A stretch of DNA of 37,867 bases, from contig JACOND010000014.1 in NCBI GenBank assembly GCA_014323935.1, positions 1-37,867 of the forward strand, given 5' to 3'. Position numbers and translations under genes: made by a program. Source of the DNA: Bdellovibrionales bacterium. Its GTDB lineage: Bacteria; Bdellovibrionota; Bdellovibrionia; Bdellovibrionales; UBA1609. Of the stretch, positions 8,463 to 16,812 are shown piece after piece. The stretch's first letter is position 1, and each line of letters opens with the position of its first letter. The notes beneath the pieces were generated by a model. It saw only the letters and a program-made list of their open reading frames with translations, did no database searches and had not been told where the DNA came from.

Positions 8463-11291
8463 ATGAATTTTCTTAAAAGACATATAGGTTCTTCTGATCA
8501 AGATATTTTAGAAATTTTAAAAACTTTAAAAGTCTCTTCTCTTGAAGAACTAACGAATCAAATTTTACCAGAGGAAGTTAACAAAAAAGAATCCTTTTCA
8601 TTAGAAAAAGCTCTCAGTGAATATGAGCTTTTAAAAGAAATAAAAAAAATAGCTAAAAAAAATAAACTTTTTAAATCTTATATTGGTAGGGGTTATAAAA
8701 ACTCTATCACACCTCCACCTATTCAAAGACATATCTTAGAAAACCCTTCTTGGTATAGCTCCTACACTCCTTATCAATCAGAGCTGGCTCAAGGACGATT
8801 AGAAGCTCTCTTGAATTTTCAAACGATGATTGCAGATCTAACAGGAATGGAAATAGCAAACGCCTCTCTTTTAGATGAAGGGACGGCTTTAGCAGAAGCT
8901 TTAACTTTCTGCAAAAATGCGAACTCTCAAAAACAGCAAGCTAAAAAAGTATTTATAGATTCAAGAATTTTTCCACAAAGCCTAGAAGTTATAAAAACCC
9001 GAAGATCTTCTTGGAAGGGGGAAATAGTTACTGGAGAGTTTGAAAATTTTAAAGGAGGAGAAGATTTTTTTGCGGTGATTTTACAGTATCCTTTCGCAGA
9101 TGGCTCTCTTATTGATATAGAAACTTTTATTCAAGAAATGAAACAAAAAAAAATCTTTGTAATTACAGCTGTTGATCTTTTAAGCCTCTGTCTTTTAAAA
9201 GCTCCTGGTGAGATGGGGGCAGATGTTGCGGTTGGTTCTTCTCAAAATTTTGGAATTCCTTTGTTTTTTGGAGGGCCTCATGCGGGTTTTTTTGCAACAA
9301 AAAAAGAATTCATTCGTTTGATACCTGGACGAATTGTAGGAGTTTCAAAAGATCGTCATGGAAAACAAGCTTATCGCTTGAGCCTTCAAACAAGAGAGCA
9401 ACACATAAGAAGAGAAAAAGCGACAAGCAATATCTGCACAGCTCAATCTCTTCTCGCTGTTATGGCTAGTTTTTACGCAATTTATCATGGTCCTAAAAAT
9501 TTAAAAAAAATAGCTTTAAATATACATGAGTTAACTAAAAAACTTTATCATATTTTAAAAAGTTTTCCAGAATTAGAAGTTTTAAATTCTCGTTTTTTTG
9601 ACACTCTCTCATTTAAAATATCTTCTCCTCAAAAAGCTAAAAAACTCAAGCAAAATTTTTTATCAGAAAAAATAAATATTTTTTATAAAAACTCTACGAC
9701 TTTTTCCATAACTTTAGATGAAACCTGTCTTTTAAAAGATTTAACTCAAATAGAAAAAGTTTTAAAATCTGTTTTGTCTCAAAAAGATTTGGAATCAAAA
9801 AATCATCTTGAAGATTTAGGAATAGCTCCTCCGCTTTTAAGAACGAGTGAATATCTCACGCATCCTGTCTTTAATTCTTATCATTCAGAAACAGAACTCA
9901 CACGTTATATTCACCGCTTGCAAAAAAAAGAACTCTCTCTAACTCACTCTATGATTCCTCTAGGATCTTGCACAATGAAATTAAACGCCGTGACACAGCT
10001 CCTTCCTGTCAGTTGGCCTGAGTTTTCTGATATTCACCCTTTCGTCCCTTCAAATCAAACAAAAGGCTATCAACAGATCATGGAGGAATTAGAAAAACAG
10101 CTTTGTGAAATTACAGGTTTTAGTGCTTTTTCTTTTCAACCAAATGCTGGGTCTCAAGGAGAATATGCGGGTCTTTTAGCTATTAAAAAATACCATGAAT
10201 CCAAGAATGAAAAACAAAGAAACATTTGTTTGATTCCGGTCTCAGCTCATGGAACCAATCCTGCAAGTGCTATCATGGCAGGGTTTGAAGTGAAAGCTCT
10301 TTCCTGTACAAAAGAGGGTCGAATTGATATTAAAGATTTAAAAAATAAATTAGAACAATATGGAGATAAACTTGCAGGGCTTATGATGACTTATCCCTCC
10401 ACTTATGGTTTTTTTGAAGAGGTTAAAGACATCTGCCATAAAGTTCATCAAAAAGGAGCTTTAATCTATTTAGATGGGGCTAACATGAATGCTCTTTTAG
10501 GACTTTGCAAAGCCTCTCATTTAGGCTTTGACGTCTGTCATTTGAATCTACATAAAAGTTTTTGTATTCCCCATGGAGGAGGAGGACCGGGAGTAGGTCC
10601 TGTAGGGGTTAATGAAAAACTTAAAAACTTTTTACCAGGACATTTCTATCTAGATCAAAAAACAAATTTAGGAGCCATCAGTTCTGCTCCTTATGGAAGT
10701 GCTGGCATTCTTATGATTTCTTGGGCTTATATCAAACTTATGGGCTTAGAAGGTTTAAAAAAATCAGCTCAAGTTGCTATGGCAAATGCAAATTATATAG
10801 CTGAAAAACTAGAAGAACACTACCGCATTCTTTACAAGGGGTCAAAAAACCGGGTGGCCCATGAGTGTATTATTGATTTAAGGAAATTCAAAAATACAGC
10901 GGGCATAACCATAGATGATATAGCTAAAAGGCTCATGGATTATAGTTTTCATTCCCCTACGATGTCTTGGCCTGTTCCAGGAACTTTAATGATAGAACCC
11001 ACAGAAAGTGAAAATAAGAAAGAATTAGATCGTTTTTGCTCGGCTCTTATTTCTATTCGTAAAGAAATTAAAGCCATAGAAGAAGGAAAAACAAAAGCCA
11101 GTCTTTTAAAATCAGCCCCTCATAATTTAGAAGATCTCATGAAAGAAGATTGGAATTTTCCTTATTCTAAAAAACAAGCTTTTTATCCTTTAGATTGGAT
11201 TCAGGAAAGGAAATTCTGGACTCCTGTTTCTAGAATAGAAAATACTTATGGTGATATCAATCCTTTTTGTTCTTGCCCTCCGGTGTCTTAA
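8463..11291 (+). CDS. gcvP: Glycine dehydrogenase (decarboxylating), full-length P-protein
   Basis: The 942-aa single-chain P-protein of the glycine cleavage system decarboxylates glycine and passes the aminomethyl group to lipoyl-GcvH. It corresponds to the fused form (E. coli type, about 957 aa), not the split gcvPA/gcvPB form. The N-terminus FLKRHIGSSD is family-typical. The first half carries SYIGRGY, TPYQSELAQGRLEALLNFQ and REQHIRREKA-SNICT. The second half carries SMIPLGSCTMKLN, SAHGTNPASA and HLNLHKSF followed by a Gly-rich run, with the PLP lysine at about K698. gcvT and gcvH are not in the window and must be elsewhere if the pathway works. The start ATG agrees with the family N-terminus. 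It is followed by a hairpin terminator. Confidence 0.96.
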   Translation: MNFLKRHIGSSDQDILEILKTLKVSSLEELTNQILPEEVNKKESFSLEKALSEYELLKEIKKIAKKNKLFKSYIGRGYKNSITPPPIQRHILENPSWYSSYTPYQSELAQGRLEALLNFQTMIADLTGMEIANASLLDEGTALAEALTFCKNANSQKQQAKKVFIDSRIFPQSLEVIKTRRSSWKGEIVTGEFENFKGGEDFFAVILQYPFADGSLIDIETFIQEMKQKKIFVITAVDLLSLCLLKAPGEMGADVAVGSSQNFGIPLFFGGPHAGFFATKKEFIRLIPGRIVGVSKDRHGKQAYRLSLQTREQHIRREKATSNICTAQSLLAVMASFYAIYHGPKNLKKIALNIHELTKKLYHILKSFPELEVLNSRFFDTLSFKISSPQKAKKLKQNFLSEKINIFYKNSTTFSITLDETCLLKDLTQIEKVLKSVLSQKDLESKNHLEDLGIAPPLLRTSEYLTHPVFNSYHSETELTRYIHRLQKKELSLTHSMIPLGSCTMKLNAVTQLLPVSWPEFSDIHPFVPSNQTKGYQQIMEELEKQLCEITGFSAFSFQPNAGSQGEYAGLLAIKKYHESKNEKQRNICLIPVSAHGTNPASAIMAGFEVKALSCTKEGRIDIKDLKNKLEQYGDKLAGLMMTYPSTYGFFEEVKDICHKVHQKGALIYLDGANMNALLGLCKASHLGFDVCHLNLHKSFCIPHGGGGPGVGPVGVNEKLKNFLPGHFYLDQKTNLGAISSAPYGSAGILMISWAYIKLMGLEGLKKSAQVAMANANYIAEKLEEHYRILYKGSKNRVAHECIIDLRKFKNTAGITIDDIAKRLMDYSFHSPTMSWPVPGTLMIEPTESENKKELDRFCSALISIRKEIKAIEEGKTKASLLKSAPHNLEDLMKEDWNFPYSKKQAFYPLDWIQERKFWTPVSRIENTYGDINPFCSCPPVS

Positions 11292-11316
11292 TTCCTTTTT
11301 AAAGGAATGTTTTTTT
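11291..11316 (+). terminator. Rho-independent terminator after gcvP
   Basis: A 7-bp inverted repeat (ATTCCTT/AAGGAAT, loop TTTA) at 11291-11308 is followed by a T run. It sits at the gcvP stop codon, between gcvP and the convergent permease gene. Confidence 0.7.
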
Positions 11317-11328
11317 ATCTTTTAGCTT

Positions 11329-12066
11329 TTATAGAGTCCTAAAAGTCGTTAACAAAATAAAAAGACTCATCAAGATAAGAAAAAAACCAAAACTTTTTTT
11401 AAGTTTTTGTTGACTTATATAGGGTACGAAATGACTTCCTAAACTAATTCCTACTCCTGACAAAACAGTAAAAGAGATAAAAAAGAGCCAAGGAATTTCT
11501 AATTGAGTGATGTAATTTGAAAAAGCTGTCAAAGCACTTAAGGAAATAACAGCGAGGGAAGTTCCTACAGCTTTTTTCATAGGAAGCTGAACAAGAATAA
11601 CCAAGGAGGGAACAATTAAAAAACCTCCTCCAACTCCCGCAATACCAGAAATAATTCCAATAACAAAAGCGATGGTTCCTATCAAAAAAGGGTTCTTTTT
11701 TTTTATCTCTATCTTTTGTTTCTCTTGAATCATCATTAGAGAGCAAGCAAACATCACAGTTGCAAAAAAAAGGAGTTGACTAGGTCCTGGAATAAAAGAA
11801 GAAATGTAAGAAGATAAATAAGCTCCCAGCATTGTAAAAGGAGCAAAGACGACAACTGTTTTAAAACTGACATGAGATTTTCTATAATGATTGAGTACTC
11901 CTATGAAACTTGTTATTCCAACAATACCCAGACTTAGTCCAATAGAAAGCTTTGGATCCATTTTTAACAGATAAATGAAAACAGGTATAATTAAAATAGA
12001 ACCCCCTCCTCCCATAATTCCTAGAAGAAAACCAATAAAAACAGCAAAAATATATCCTAGGATCAT
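11329..12066 (-). CDS. TauE/SafE-family (TSUP) membrane permease
   Basis: The 245-aa, very hydrophobic protein has about eight predicted membrane segments in two homologous halves, as in the TSUP family of sulfite, organosulfonate or other anion exporters. Each half has the Gly-rich family signature: GFLLGIMGGGGSILIIP near residues 12-28 and GIISGIAGVGGGFLIVPSL near 137-155. The substrate cannot be inferred; neighbours (gcvP, ankyrin genes) give no sulfur context. No strong ribosome binding site precedes the ATG, but the frame and N-terminal signature support this start. Confidence 0.85.
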   Translation of the reverse strand: MILGYIFAVFIGFLLGIMGGGGSILIIPVFIYLLKMDPKLSIGLSLGIVGITSFIGVLNHYRKSHVSFKTVVVFAPFTMLGAYLSSYISSFIPGPSQLLFFATVMFACSLMMIQEKQKIEIKKKNPFLIGTIAFVIGIISGIAGVGGGFLIVPSLVILVQLPMKKAVGTSLAVISLSALTAFSNYITQLEIPWLFFISFTVLSGVGISLGSHFVPYISQQKLKKSFGFFLILMSLFILLTTFRTL

Positions 12067-12614
12067 TTAACAAATTTTTAGTTTCTAAATATAACACACA
12101 ATAAAGACAAAGAAATTTAAATTTTAAATTGCTCCGCATTTTCTTCTTTTCTCTCTCATACATTAAAAGTAAAAAGAGGATAGAGCTTTTCATGATTGTT
12201 CTAAACTCCTTCTTTTTTGATAACTCAAGACATTTCATCTTTTCAAGTTCATTTAGTTTTAAAAAACTTCAGATAAGTTTTTAAAAGCTCTCTATACTTT
12301 TTTATACAAGTTAAAATTTATCACTCTTTAGTGTCTTTCATTTCTTCCTTTATCAAATTCTCTTAAAAAGCTTTGTCCTCAGTTTTTAGTTACTAGAAAA
12401 ATCTATTATTAAAACTTATTTCTAATATTTTTTTGATAATCTCTTTAAGGATAAAAATACAAAAAATATCTATTTAATGAAAATAATTATATTTTAAAAA
12501 TAGGGATTTAAAATAAAAAAATACGACTTTGTATTTTTCATCTTACTAAGATGATTGACAAAAAAGAGAAAATAATATAAAGGTTTATGCAAAATCCTTC
12601 CTAAGGAGGCATCT
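12067..12614. other. Intergenic, no gene recognised
   Basis: About 550 AT-rich bases lie upstream of the permease (leftward) and the ankyrin gene (rightward). Short open frames have no recognisable similarity. The last 15 bases contain the conserved AAGGAGG leader of the downstream ankyrin gene. Confidence 0.5.
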
Positions 12615-13465
12615 ATAAAAATATTTAAAATCTTTCTTTTAAAAGGAAGTCTTGTTTTAATTTCTTTATTTCTCATAAATTTTTCTTTTTCTGATAATCA
12701 TAATAAAAAAGATATCTATGGAAAAACGGCTTTGCATAATGTTATTATAAAAGCTCCTAAAGAGGCTTTAGACAGTGTATTAGATCTTATAAAGAAAGGA
12801 GCAGATGTAAATTCAACAGATAAGGATGAAGCAACTCCTCTCCACTATGCCTCTTTATATGGTAACAAAGAAGTTGTAGTTGCTTTAATAGAAAATGGAG
12901 CGAATTTAGATGCAAAAAATAAAAAGGGAGAAACCGCACTTCATTATGCCTCTAAATCTGGCAACGAAAAGCTTGCAGAATTCTTAATAGAAAACGGATT
13001 AGATGTAAATGAAAAAGATATTTATGGGATACCCCTCTCCATCATGCCTCTTCATATGGTAACAAAGAAGTTGTAGTTGCTTTAATAGAAAACGGAGCAA
13101 ATATAAAAGCACAAGATAATGCTAAAATAACGGCTCTCCATTATGCCTCTAGATTTGATAATAAAGAACTTGCAGAATTCTTAATAGAAAACGGAGCCGA
13201 GGTCAATGTAAAAGATAGGGATGGAGTGCCACCTCTCCATTATGCCTCTGAATATGGTAACAACGAAGTTGTATTAACTTTGATAGAAAACAGAGCCTAT
13301 GTAAATGTAACAGATAGGGATGGAAGAACCGCACTTCATTATGCTTCTAGATATGGTAACAAAAAAGTTGTATTAACTTTAATAGAAAACGGAGTGGATG
13401 TAAATGCAAAAGATAGGAATGGAAAAACTGCTAAGGACATAGCTGATGAATATGAAAAGTTTTAG
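12615..13465 (+). pseudogene. Secreted ankyrin-repeat gene with one frameshift and an ATA in place of ATG
   Basis: Read as one gene it encodes about 283 residues: a signal peptide (FLLKGSLVLISLFLINFSFS) and about seven ankyrin repeats with typical units TPLHYASLYGNKEVV and LIENGADVN, ending KTAKDIADEYEKF. Two defects are visible. The codon after the perfect AAGGAGGCATCT leader is ATA (12615-12617) where the relatives at 3035 and 13585 have ATG. One base is missing near 13030, moving the frame from 12615-13029 to 13031-13465, where the repeats continue without a break (TPLHHASSYGNKEVV). Apart from these defects the repeats are well preserved, so loss is recent. Translation from a downstream TTG (12732) would give a cytosolic fragment without a signal peptide. 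Confidence 0.8.
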
Positions 13466-13469
13466 TTGC

Positions 13470-13500
13470 GTTTCACTTGCTGGGAAATGTGTTCTAATAA
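13470..13500 (+). CRISPR. Degenerate, truncated CRISPR repeat (5' part)
   Basis: The sequence begins GTTTCAC-TTGCTGGGAAATG and matches the first 31 positions of the array repeat at 27 sites, with differences at repeat positions 7, 25, 28 and 31; similarity then stops. It lies 4 bp after the stop codon of the ankyrin gene and has the same orientation as the array 6.9 kb away. Confidence 0.7.
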
Positions 13501-13584
13501 ATTTTCTTAAATTTAATTTGACTTTTTACTATTGACAAAAAGTGAATTTAAAATAAAGTATATAAAAAATTTAAGGAGGTCTCT

Positions 13585-13985
13585 ATGAAAAGGTTTAAAA
13601 CTTTTATTTTAAAGGGAAGTCTTTTTTTAATTTCTTTATTTGTAGTAAATTTTTCTTTTGCTCATAGTCATTACTTACGCAATAAAGAGATAAATTCAAC
13701 AGATAGGGATGGAAGAACTGTTTTGCATACAGTTATTATAGAAAATGATACAGAGACTTTAAATTGTGTATTAGATCTTATAAACAAAAACGCAGACTTA
13801 AATATAAAAGATAATCAGGGGCTAACTCCTCTCCTTTATGCCTCTGAATCTGGTAACAACGAAGTTGTAGTTGCTTTAATAGAAAACAGAGCGAATTAAA
13901 TGCAACAGGTAATCAGGGGCTAACTCCTCTCCTTTATGCCTCTAAATCTGGCAAAAAAACAATGATATACAGCAAGAAGAATTAA
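13585..13985 (+). pseudogene. Truncated secreted ankyrin-repeat gene
   Basis: The gene has a perfect leader AAGGAGGTCTCT and ATG at 13585, a signal peptide of about 26 residues ending NFSFA, then two to three ankyrin units (INSTDRDGRTVLHTVI, LNIKDNQGLTPLLYAS). The first frame stops at 13899, where GCGAATTAAATG has lost one T relative to GCGAATTTAAATG in relatives. The next unit continues in the shifted frame (ATGNQGLTPLLYASKSG) to a stop at 13985. A 104-aa secreted product could still be made. Recent single-base decay, as in the neighbouring copy, is likely. Confidence 0.7.
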
Positions 13986-14586
13986 ATAAAGAGAAGTTAA
14001 TTCAAGAAGCTTTCATAATTAAGCTTGCTACTTGTAGTTTTACAGATGGTTAATTTAATAGCAATCATGGTTATTTTACAAGCCAAGAAATATAAATTTA
14101 AACAATTTATATAATTCTAGAACTATAAGTGAATCAACTTATCAACATCACTTACAAGCTTATCAAGCACATGATAGGCATGTAAGGCGAATAGATAATC
14201 TTTTTATAGCTTCATCATTTTTATGTGGCTTAATGATTTAAAAGGAGTTAAAAAATGGAAACGAATATATTAATATGTATATGGTGTTTAATATTATTAT
14301 TGTAAGATGCAATGTCATTTTAATAATCTATATAAAATATTAAAAAAGGAGAAGACATGAAATATTTAATTCTTTTGCATTTATACCGCAAGAAGAATTT
14401 AACAATGTCTTTTTTTTAAATATAATGATGTAACATCTGCTTTCCTTATTCGTATTGACTACATAATGCTCATAGTAACTGTTAAAAACAAACAGCTGAT
14501 TTAGATTCTAGCAAAGATAACTTTATTCCTACTCAACTTCATTTAAAGTAACCAAAACTCCTTTAGGATTAAAAAACAAAATATTT
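13986..14586 (+). other. Degenerate coding remnants, no intact gene
   Basis: Only fragments are readable. Near 14150-14240 is a tail HVRRIDNLFIASSFLCGLM-I-stop that looks like the end of a small membrane protein. It is followed by a Shine-Dalgarno AAGGAG and a 17-codon hydrophobic peptide at 14254-14307 (METNILICIWCLILLL). Another Shine-Dalgarno and ATG occur at about 14347-14359 but the frame soon stops. The order of small coupled hydrophobic peptides recalls phage or plasmid operons, but nothing is identifiable. Confidence 0.35.
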
Positions 14587-14607
14587 AATGTGTTATACTA
14601 CTGAAGC
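14587..14607 (+). CRISPR. CRISPR repeat fragment (3' part, 21 bp, exact)
   Basis: The 21 bases from AATGTG to CTGAAGC are identical to positions 17-37 of the array repeat, in the same orientation. The first 16 positions are missing. The extended -10-like TGTTATACT inside the repeat is retained. It forms the left border of a mobile-element-like segment (14608-16125). Confidence 0.85.
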
Positions 14608-14621
14608 AAATCTTTTTCCAT
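14608..14621 (-). pseudogene. Start of a gene cut off by a CRISPR repeat
   Basis: Directly after the stop of the 14633-15397 gene, the - strand shows a strong Shine-Dalgarno (AAAGGAGT) and an ATG at 14621 reading MEKD before running into the CRISPR repeat. The corresponding gene after the secreted protein in the third segment starts MTEKDSAY (19741), so this is probably the same fourth gene of the cassette, truncated precisely at the repeat edge. The similarity of so few residues is suggestive only; the truncated start with its ribosome site is directly visible. Confidence 0.5.
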
Positions 14622-14632
14622 TTTTTACTCCT

Positions 14633-15397
14633 TTATTTTTTGTTAATTATATCTTGAATTAAATCTTTTATCATTCTGTTATATTGTTTTAAAATAAATT
14701 CATCCATGTCTGAACTCTGTTCTTCAAGCTCAATTAAGGCTTGTTTAATCCTTGCATAAGTATCATCTACTTTTATTTCAAAAATTAATTCAACGCCAGA
14801 ATAAATTTTAGTGCATTCGTAATATTGATTGCATCTATATGTATCAACTCCTCTTTTTTCATAAAAACAAAAAAACTTTAATCTATATTTTTTTGCAAAT
14901 TTATCTGCTGTTTTAAAATCCGGAAAACAAGTAAATTTTCTTTTTTCTGTTTTTTGAATTTGATCTAGATTTTCTAAGTCATTCTGATACATAGACTCAA
15001 AAAATCTATACTCTTCAATGTTAATCAATCTTTTTCCTTCAACTTCGTAAGCTGGAATCAATTCACCATCATAAATATTTACTCCTTGAGATTCAAGTTC
15101 TTCTCTAAGCAAATCTCCAAATTGATCAATTAATATTTGATCATCAATTAAGTCTTCTTCTCTTTGTAAAATTTCTATTCCTAATTCTTCTTGAACTCTT
15201 ATAATTTCCTCTGGATCGTTTATTATTTCTTCTCTAATTTTATTCATTATATAGTCTTCAATTTGTTTTTTACTTGGTTCATTATGATTGTATAAACCAC
15301 TTGGAACATCTAACTGCCAATCTCCTTGCAACTCTTCAGAGAAAGAATTTAAAGAAAATAAAAATAAAAATAAAAATTTATAATACACGGCAAACAA
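14633..15397 (-). CDS. Secreted acidic protein of unknown function (cassette gene 3)
   Basis: The 254-aa protein has a Sec signal peptide (residues 1-20, KFLFLFLFSLNSFS then EE). The mature part is rich in Glu, Asp and Ile with long predicted helices (residues 35-110) and a cysteine-bearing central region (CFPDFK, FFCFYEKRG, YRCNQYYECTKIY, about 160-205) that could form periplasmic disulfides. No family was recognised. It overlaps the upstream lipoprotein gene by 20 bp and belongs to a three-gene operon read leftward. The truncated protein at 16738-16812 starts almost identically (FSFLFLFSLQSFSQDDLIGD), showing that this is a repeated cassette gene. A secreted effector or envelope protein of a mobile element is possible but unproven. 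Confidence 0.7.
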   Translation of the reverse strand: MFAVYYKFLFLFLFSLNSFSEELQGDWQLDVPSGLYNHNEPSKKQIEDYIMNKIREEIINDPEEIIRVQEELGIEILQREEDLIDDQILIDQFGDLLREELESQGVNIYDGELIPAYEVEGKRLINIEEYRFFESMYQNDLENLDQIQKTEKRKFTCFPDFKTADKFAKKYRLKFFCFYEKRGVDTYRCNQYYECTKIYSGVELIFEIKVDDTYARIKQALIELEEQSSDMDEFILKQYNRMIKDLIQDIINKK

Positions 15398-15758
15398 ACT
15401 CTATATCTAATTCATTTTTTTCAAATTCGTATTTGTTGTTAATAATTAATTTATCTTTTTTAAAGTAAAAAATTAAACCTTCATCGCTGTTATCTAATTT
15501 AATTAAAAAGTTATGAAGGTTTTTTAATCTAATGTAATTATAAATATCTGCCTTAAGAATTAAGTTCTTAATAGGACAATTCATAAATCTTATTTTTTTA
15601 TCTGTCGTCTCGTAACAAGTTAATAAATTATTACGCTTATTAAATTTGTGACAATTTACATATTTGTATTTTTTTATTTCCCAAATCATTTCATCAACAA
15701 ATTTTCTTTCATTATGATTGCAAGAAATTAAAAATAAATTTAAAATTAAAAACTTCAT
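15378..15758 (-). CDS. Small lipoprotein with conserved cysteines (cassette gene 2)
   Basis: The 126-aa protein has a lipoprotein signal peptide (MKFLILNLFLIS then C13) and a conserved pattern WEI-K-YK, NCHKF, LLTCYE and MNCPIKNL, followed by a C-terminal FYFKKDKLIINNKYEF and a last cysteine in EFVCRVL. The same pattern occurs in 16376-16751 (WEIRNYNFF, FLCYE, LNCPIENL, EFICNE) and 18888-19268 (CNKYS, LICYDE, VICPIKY, KFYCNKE). These are therefore three divergent paralogs, one per repeat-bounded segment. Function is unknown; by position and size it could be an entry-exclusion or surface lipoprotein of a mobile element. It overlaps both neighbours, indicating translational coupling. Confidence 0.72.
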   Translation of the reverse strand: MKFLILNLFLISCNHNERKFVDEMIWEIKKYKYVNCHKFNKRNNLLTCYETTDKKIRFMNCPIKNLILKADIYNYIRLKNLHNFLIKLDNSDEGLIFYFKKDKLIINNKYEFEKNELDIEFVCRVL

Positions 15759-15961
15759 TCTTGTTCTTGTTGCTCATCAATTTGTTTGATTAAATTTTTA
15801 TTTAATTTATGAACATCAAAATTAAAATCTGAAATTCTTTTTTGAATTTCTTTTCCATATTTAAGTAAGAAAATTGTATCTATATTTTTTGAAGAAATGA
15901 TTTTTTTTTTTATTTTATTTAATTCTGTTTTTGAAAAATTAAAATTTAAAAATTTATTCAT
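15755..15961 (-). CDS. Small basic coiled-coil-like protein (cassette gene 1)
   Basis: The 68-aa Lys/Asn/Ile-rich protein is predicted mostly helical (KTELNKIKKKIISSKNIDTI) with an acidic tail QIDEQQEQE. Its stop overlaps the start of the lipoprotein gene in an ATGA arrangement. It is first in the leftward operon behind the promoter at 15977-16005. No family was recognised. The N-terminal LTKEEFQKIQEII remnant at 16260-16370 in the next segment may be its counterpart, but that similarity is weak. Confidence 0.55.
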   Translation of the reverse strand: MNKFLNFNFSKTELNKIKKKIISSKNIDTIFLLKYGKEIQKRISDFNFDVHKLNKNLIKQIDEQQEQE

Positions 15962-15976
15962 CTACGCCAACTTTTA

Positions 15977-16005
15977 TTTTTATTTTTTATTTTGATAAAA
16001 GTCAA
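15977..16005 (-). promoter_or_regulatory. Promoter of the leftward cassette operon
   Basis: On the - strand TTGACT (16005-16000), a 17-base spacer and TAAAAA (15982-15977) are preceded by TTTTTCTTAAAAT-C. The same arrangement, TTTTTCCTTAAAAA-C then TTGACT-N17-TAAAAA, precedes the homologous lipoprotein gene in the third segment (18830-18858). Conservation between paralogous cassettes supports a real promoter. Confidence 0.55.
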
Positions 16006-16062
16006 GATTTTAAGAAAAATTTGTAAATATTTTTATATCCATTGAAAATTTTTCGAATCAAA

Positions 16063-16079
16063 AGTGTAACAGATATTCT
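16063..16079 (+). ncRNA. Anti-repeat-like sequence paired to a divergent CRISPR repeat
   Basis: AGTGTAACAGAT (16063-16074) is the exact reverse complement of ATCTGTTACACT inside the degenerate repeat (16143-16154). With one A/A mismatch and one G-U pair the duplex extends to 17 positions (16063-16079 with 16138-16154). The true tracrRNA anti-repeat has GTATAACACAT in the equivalent place, so both partners here differ from the array pair at matching positions. The conserved tracrRNA core seen at 21106-21170 is absent downstream. It may be part of a divergent tracrRNA/repeat pair, a hairpin RNA, or a decayed inverted repeat. Confidence 0.4.
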
Positions 16080-16125
16080 TTTCGCAATAGCCGATGTCAT
16101 AATGCGTTAGAACAAGATAAAACTC

Positions 16126-16162
16126 GTTTCAGTTGCTGGAAAATCTGTTACACTAATGAAGT
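16126..16162 (+). CRISPR. Degenerate full-length CRISPR repeat
   Basis: This 37-bp copy matches the array repeat at 32 positions, with changes at repeat positions 15, 20, 26, 31 and 37. It has the same orientation as the array. It separates the first (14608-16125) and second (16163-16812) mobile-element-like segments. The internal promoter-like element is altered to TGTTACACT. Confidence 0.8.
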
Positions 16163-16375
16163 TCGGCGGAAAAAAAGGAAATTGGATTTAATTATAACAA
16201 TAATTTTAACAAAAAACGACTTTGAAAAAATAGAATCTGTTTTGGATTTTATTTTAAACAACTTAAGAATTTCATCTTAAAGATTTGACAAAAGAAGAAT
16301 TTCAAAAAATTCAAGAAATTATAGAAAAATCAATTCGATTCAATTTAAAATGGATCAAACAAACTAGGAGGAACT
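16163..16375 (+). pseudogene. Coding remnant upstream of the second cassette lipoprotein
   Basis: Two short frames read IITIILTKNDFEKIESVLDF and DLTKEEFQKIQEIIEKSIRF with intervening stops, consistent with a frameshifted small helical protein. The ribosome site AGGAGG of the next gene overlaps its end. It could be the counterpart of the 68-aa protein at 15755-15961, but the similarity is too weak to rely on. Confidence 0.35.
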
Positions 16376-16751
16376 ATAAAACTACTTATAATAACAATTT
16401 TATTTTTTATATCTTGTAATCAACCAGAGAAAAAATCCAGAGAGTAATTGGGAAATTAGAAATTATAATTTTTTTAATTACAGTAAGTTAAAAAAAGATA
16501 GCAATCAGTTCCTTTGCTATGAACAAAATCAAAACAAAATGATGACACTCAATTGTCCTATTGAGAATTTAAATTTGAAAGCAAATATAAATAACAATAA
16601 ATTGTTAAAACTTCAAAGACTTTTTGTTAAGCTTGACAAAAGCAATGAAAGCTTAACTTTTAATTTTACAAAAAATTATCTTTTTATAAATCAAAAAAAT
16701 TCTGTTTTAAGAAAGGTAGACATTGAATTTATTTGCAATGAACAAATTTAA
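16376..16751 (+). pseudogene. Frameshifted cassette lipoprotein with ATA start position
   Basis: The gene follows a perfect AGGAGG and begins ATA-AAA (16376) reading IKLLIITILFFIS-C, a lipoprotein signal peptide whose expected ATG is ATA. After about 24 codons one extra base near 16445 shifts the frame. The rest, SNWEIRNYNFFNYSKLKK, CYEQNQNKMMTLNCPIENL and VDIEFICNEQI, continues to a stop at 16751. It is the second paralog of 15378-15758 and 18888-19268. One of the shared cysteines is replaced by Tyr (FNYSKL against VNCHKF). It is probably inactive. Confidence 0.65.
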
Positions 16752-16812
16752 GTTTTCCTTTTTATTTTTATTTTCTCTTCAATCTTTTTCTCAAGACGAT
16801 CTTATTGGAGAT
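16738..16812 (+). pseudogene. Secreted cassette protein truncated by a CRISPR repeat
   Basis: ATG at 16738, overlapping the end of the lipoprotein frame, starts MNKFKFSFLFLFSLQSFS followed by QDDLIGD. The coding sequence then enters a perfect CRISPR repeat at 16813. The N-terminus is nearly the same as that of the intact 254-aa protein at 14633-15397 (KFLFLFLFSLNSFSEELQGD), so about 230 residues are missing. The break falls exactly at the first base of the repeat. Confidence 0.7.
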
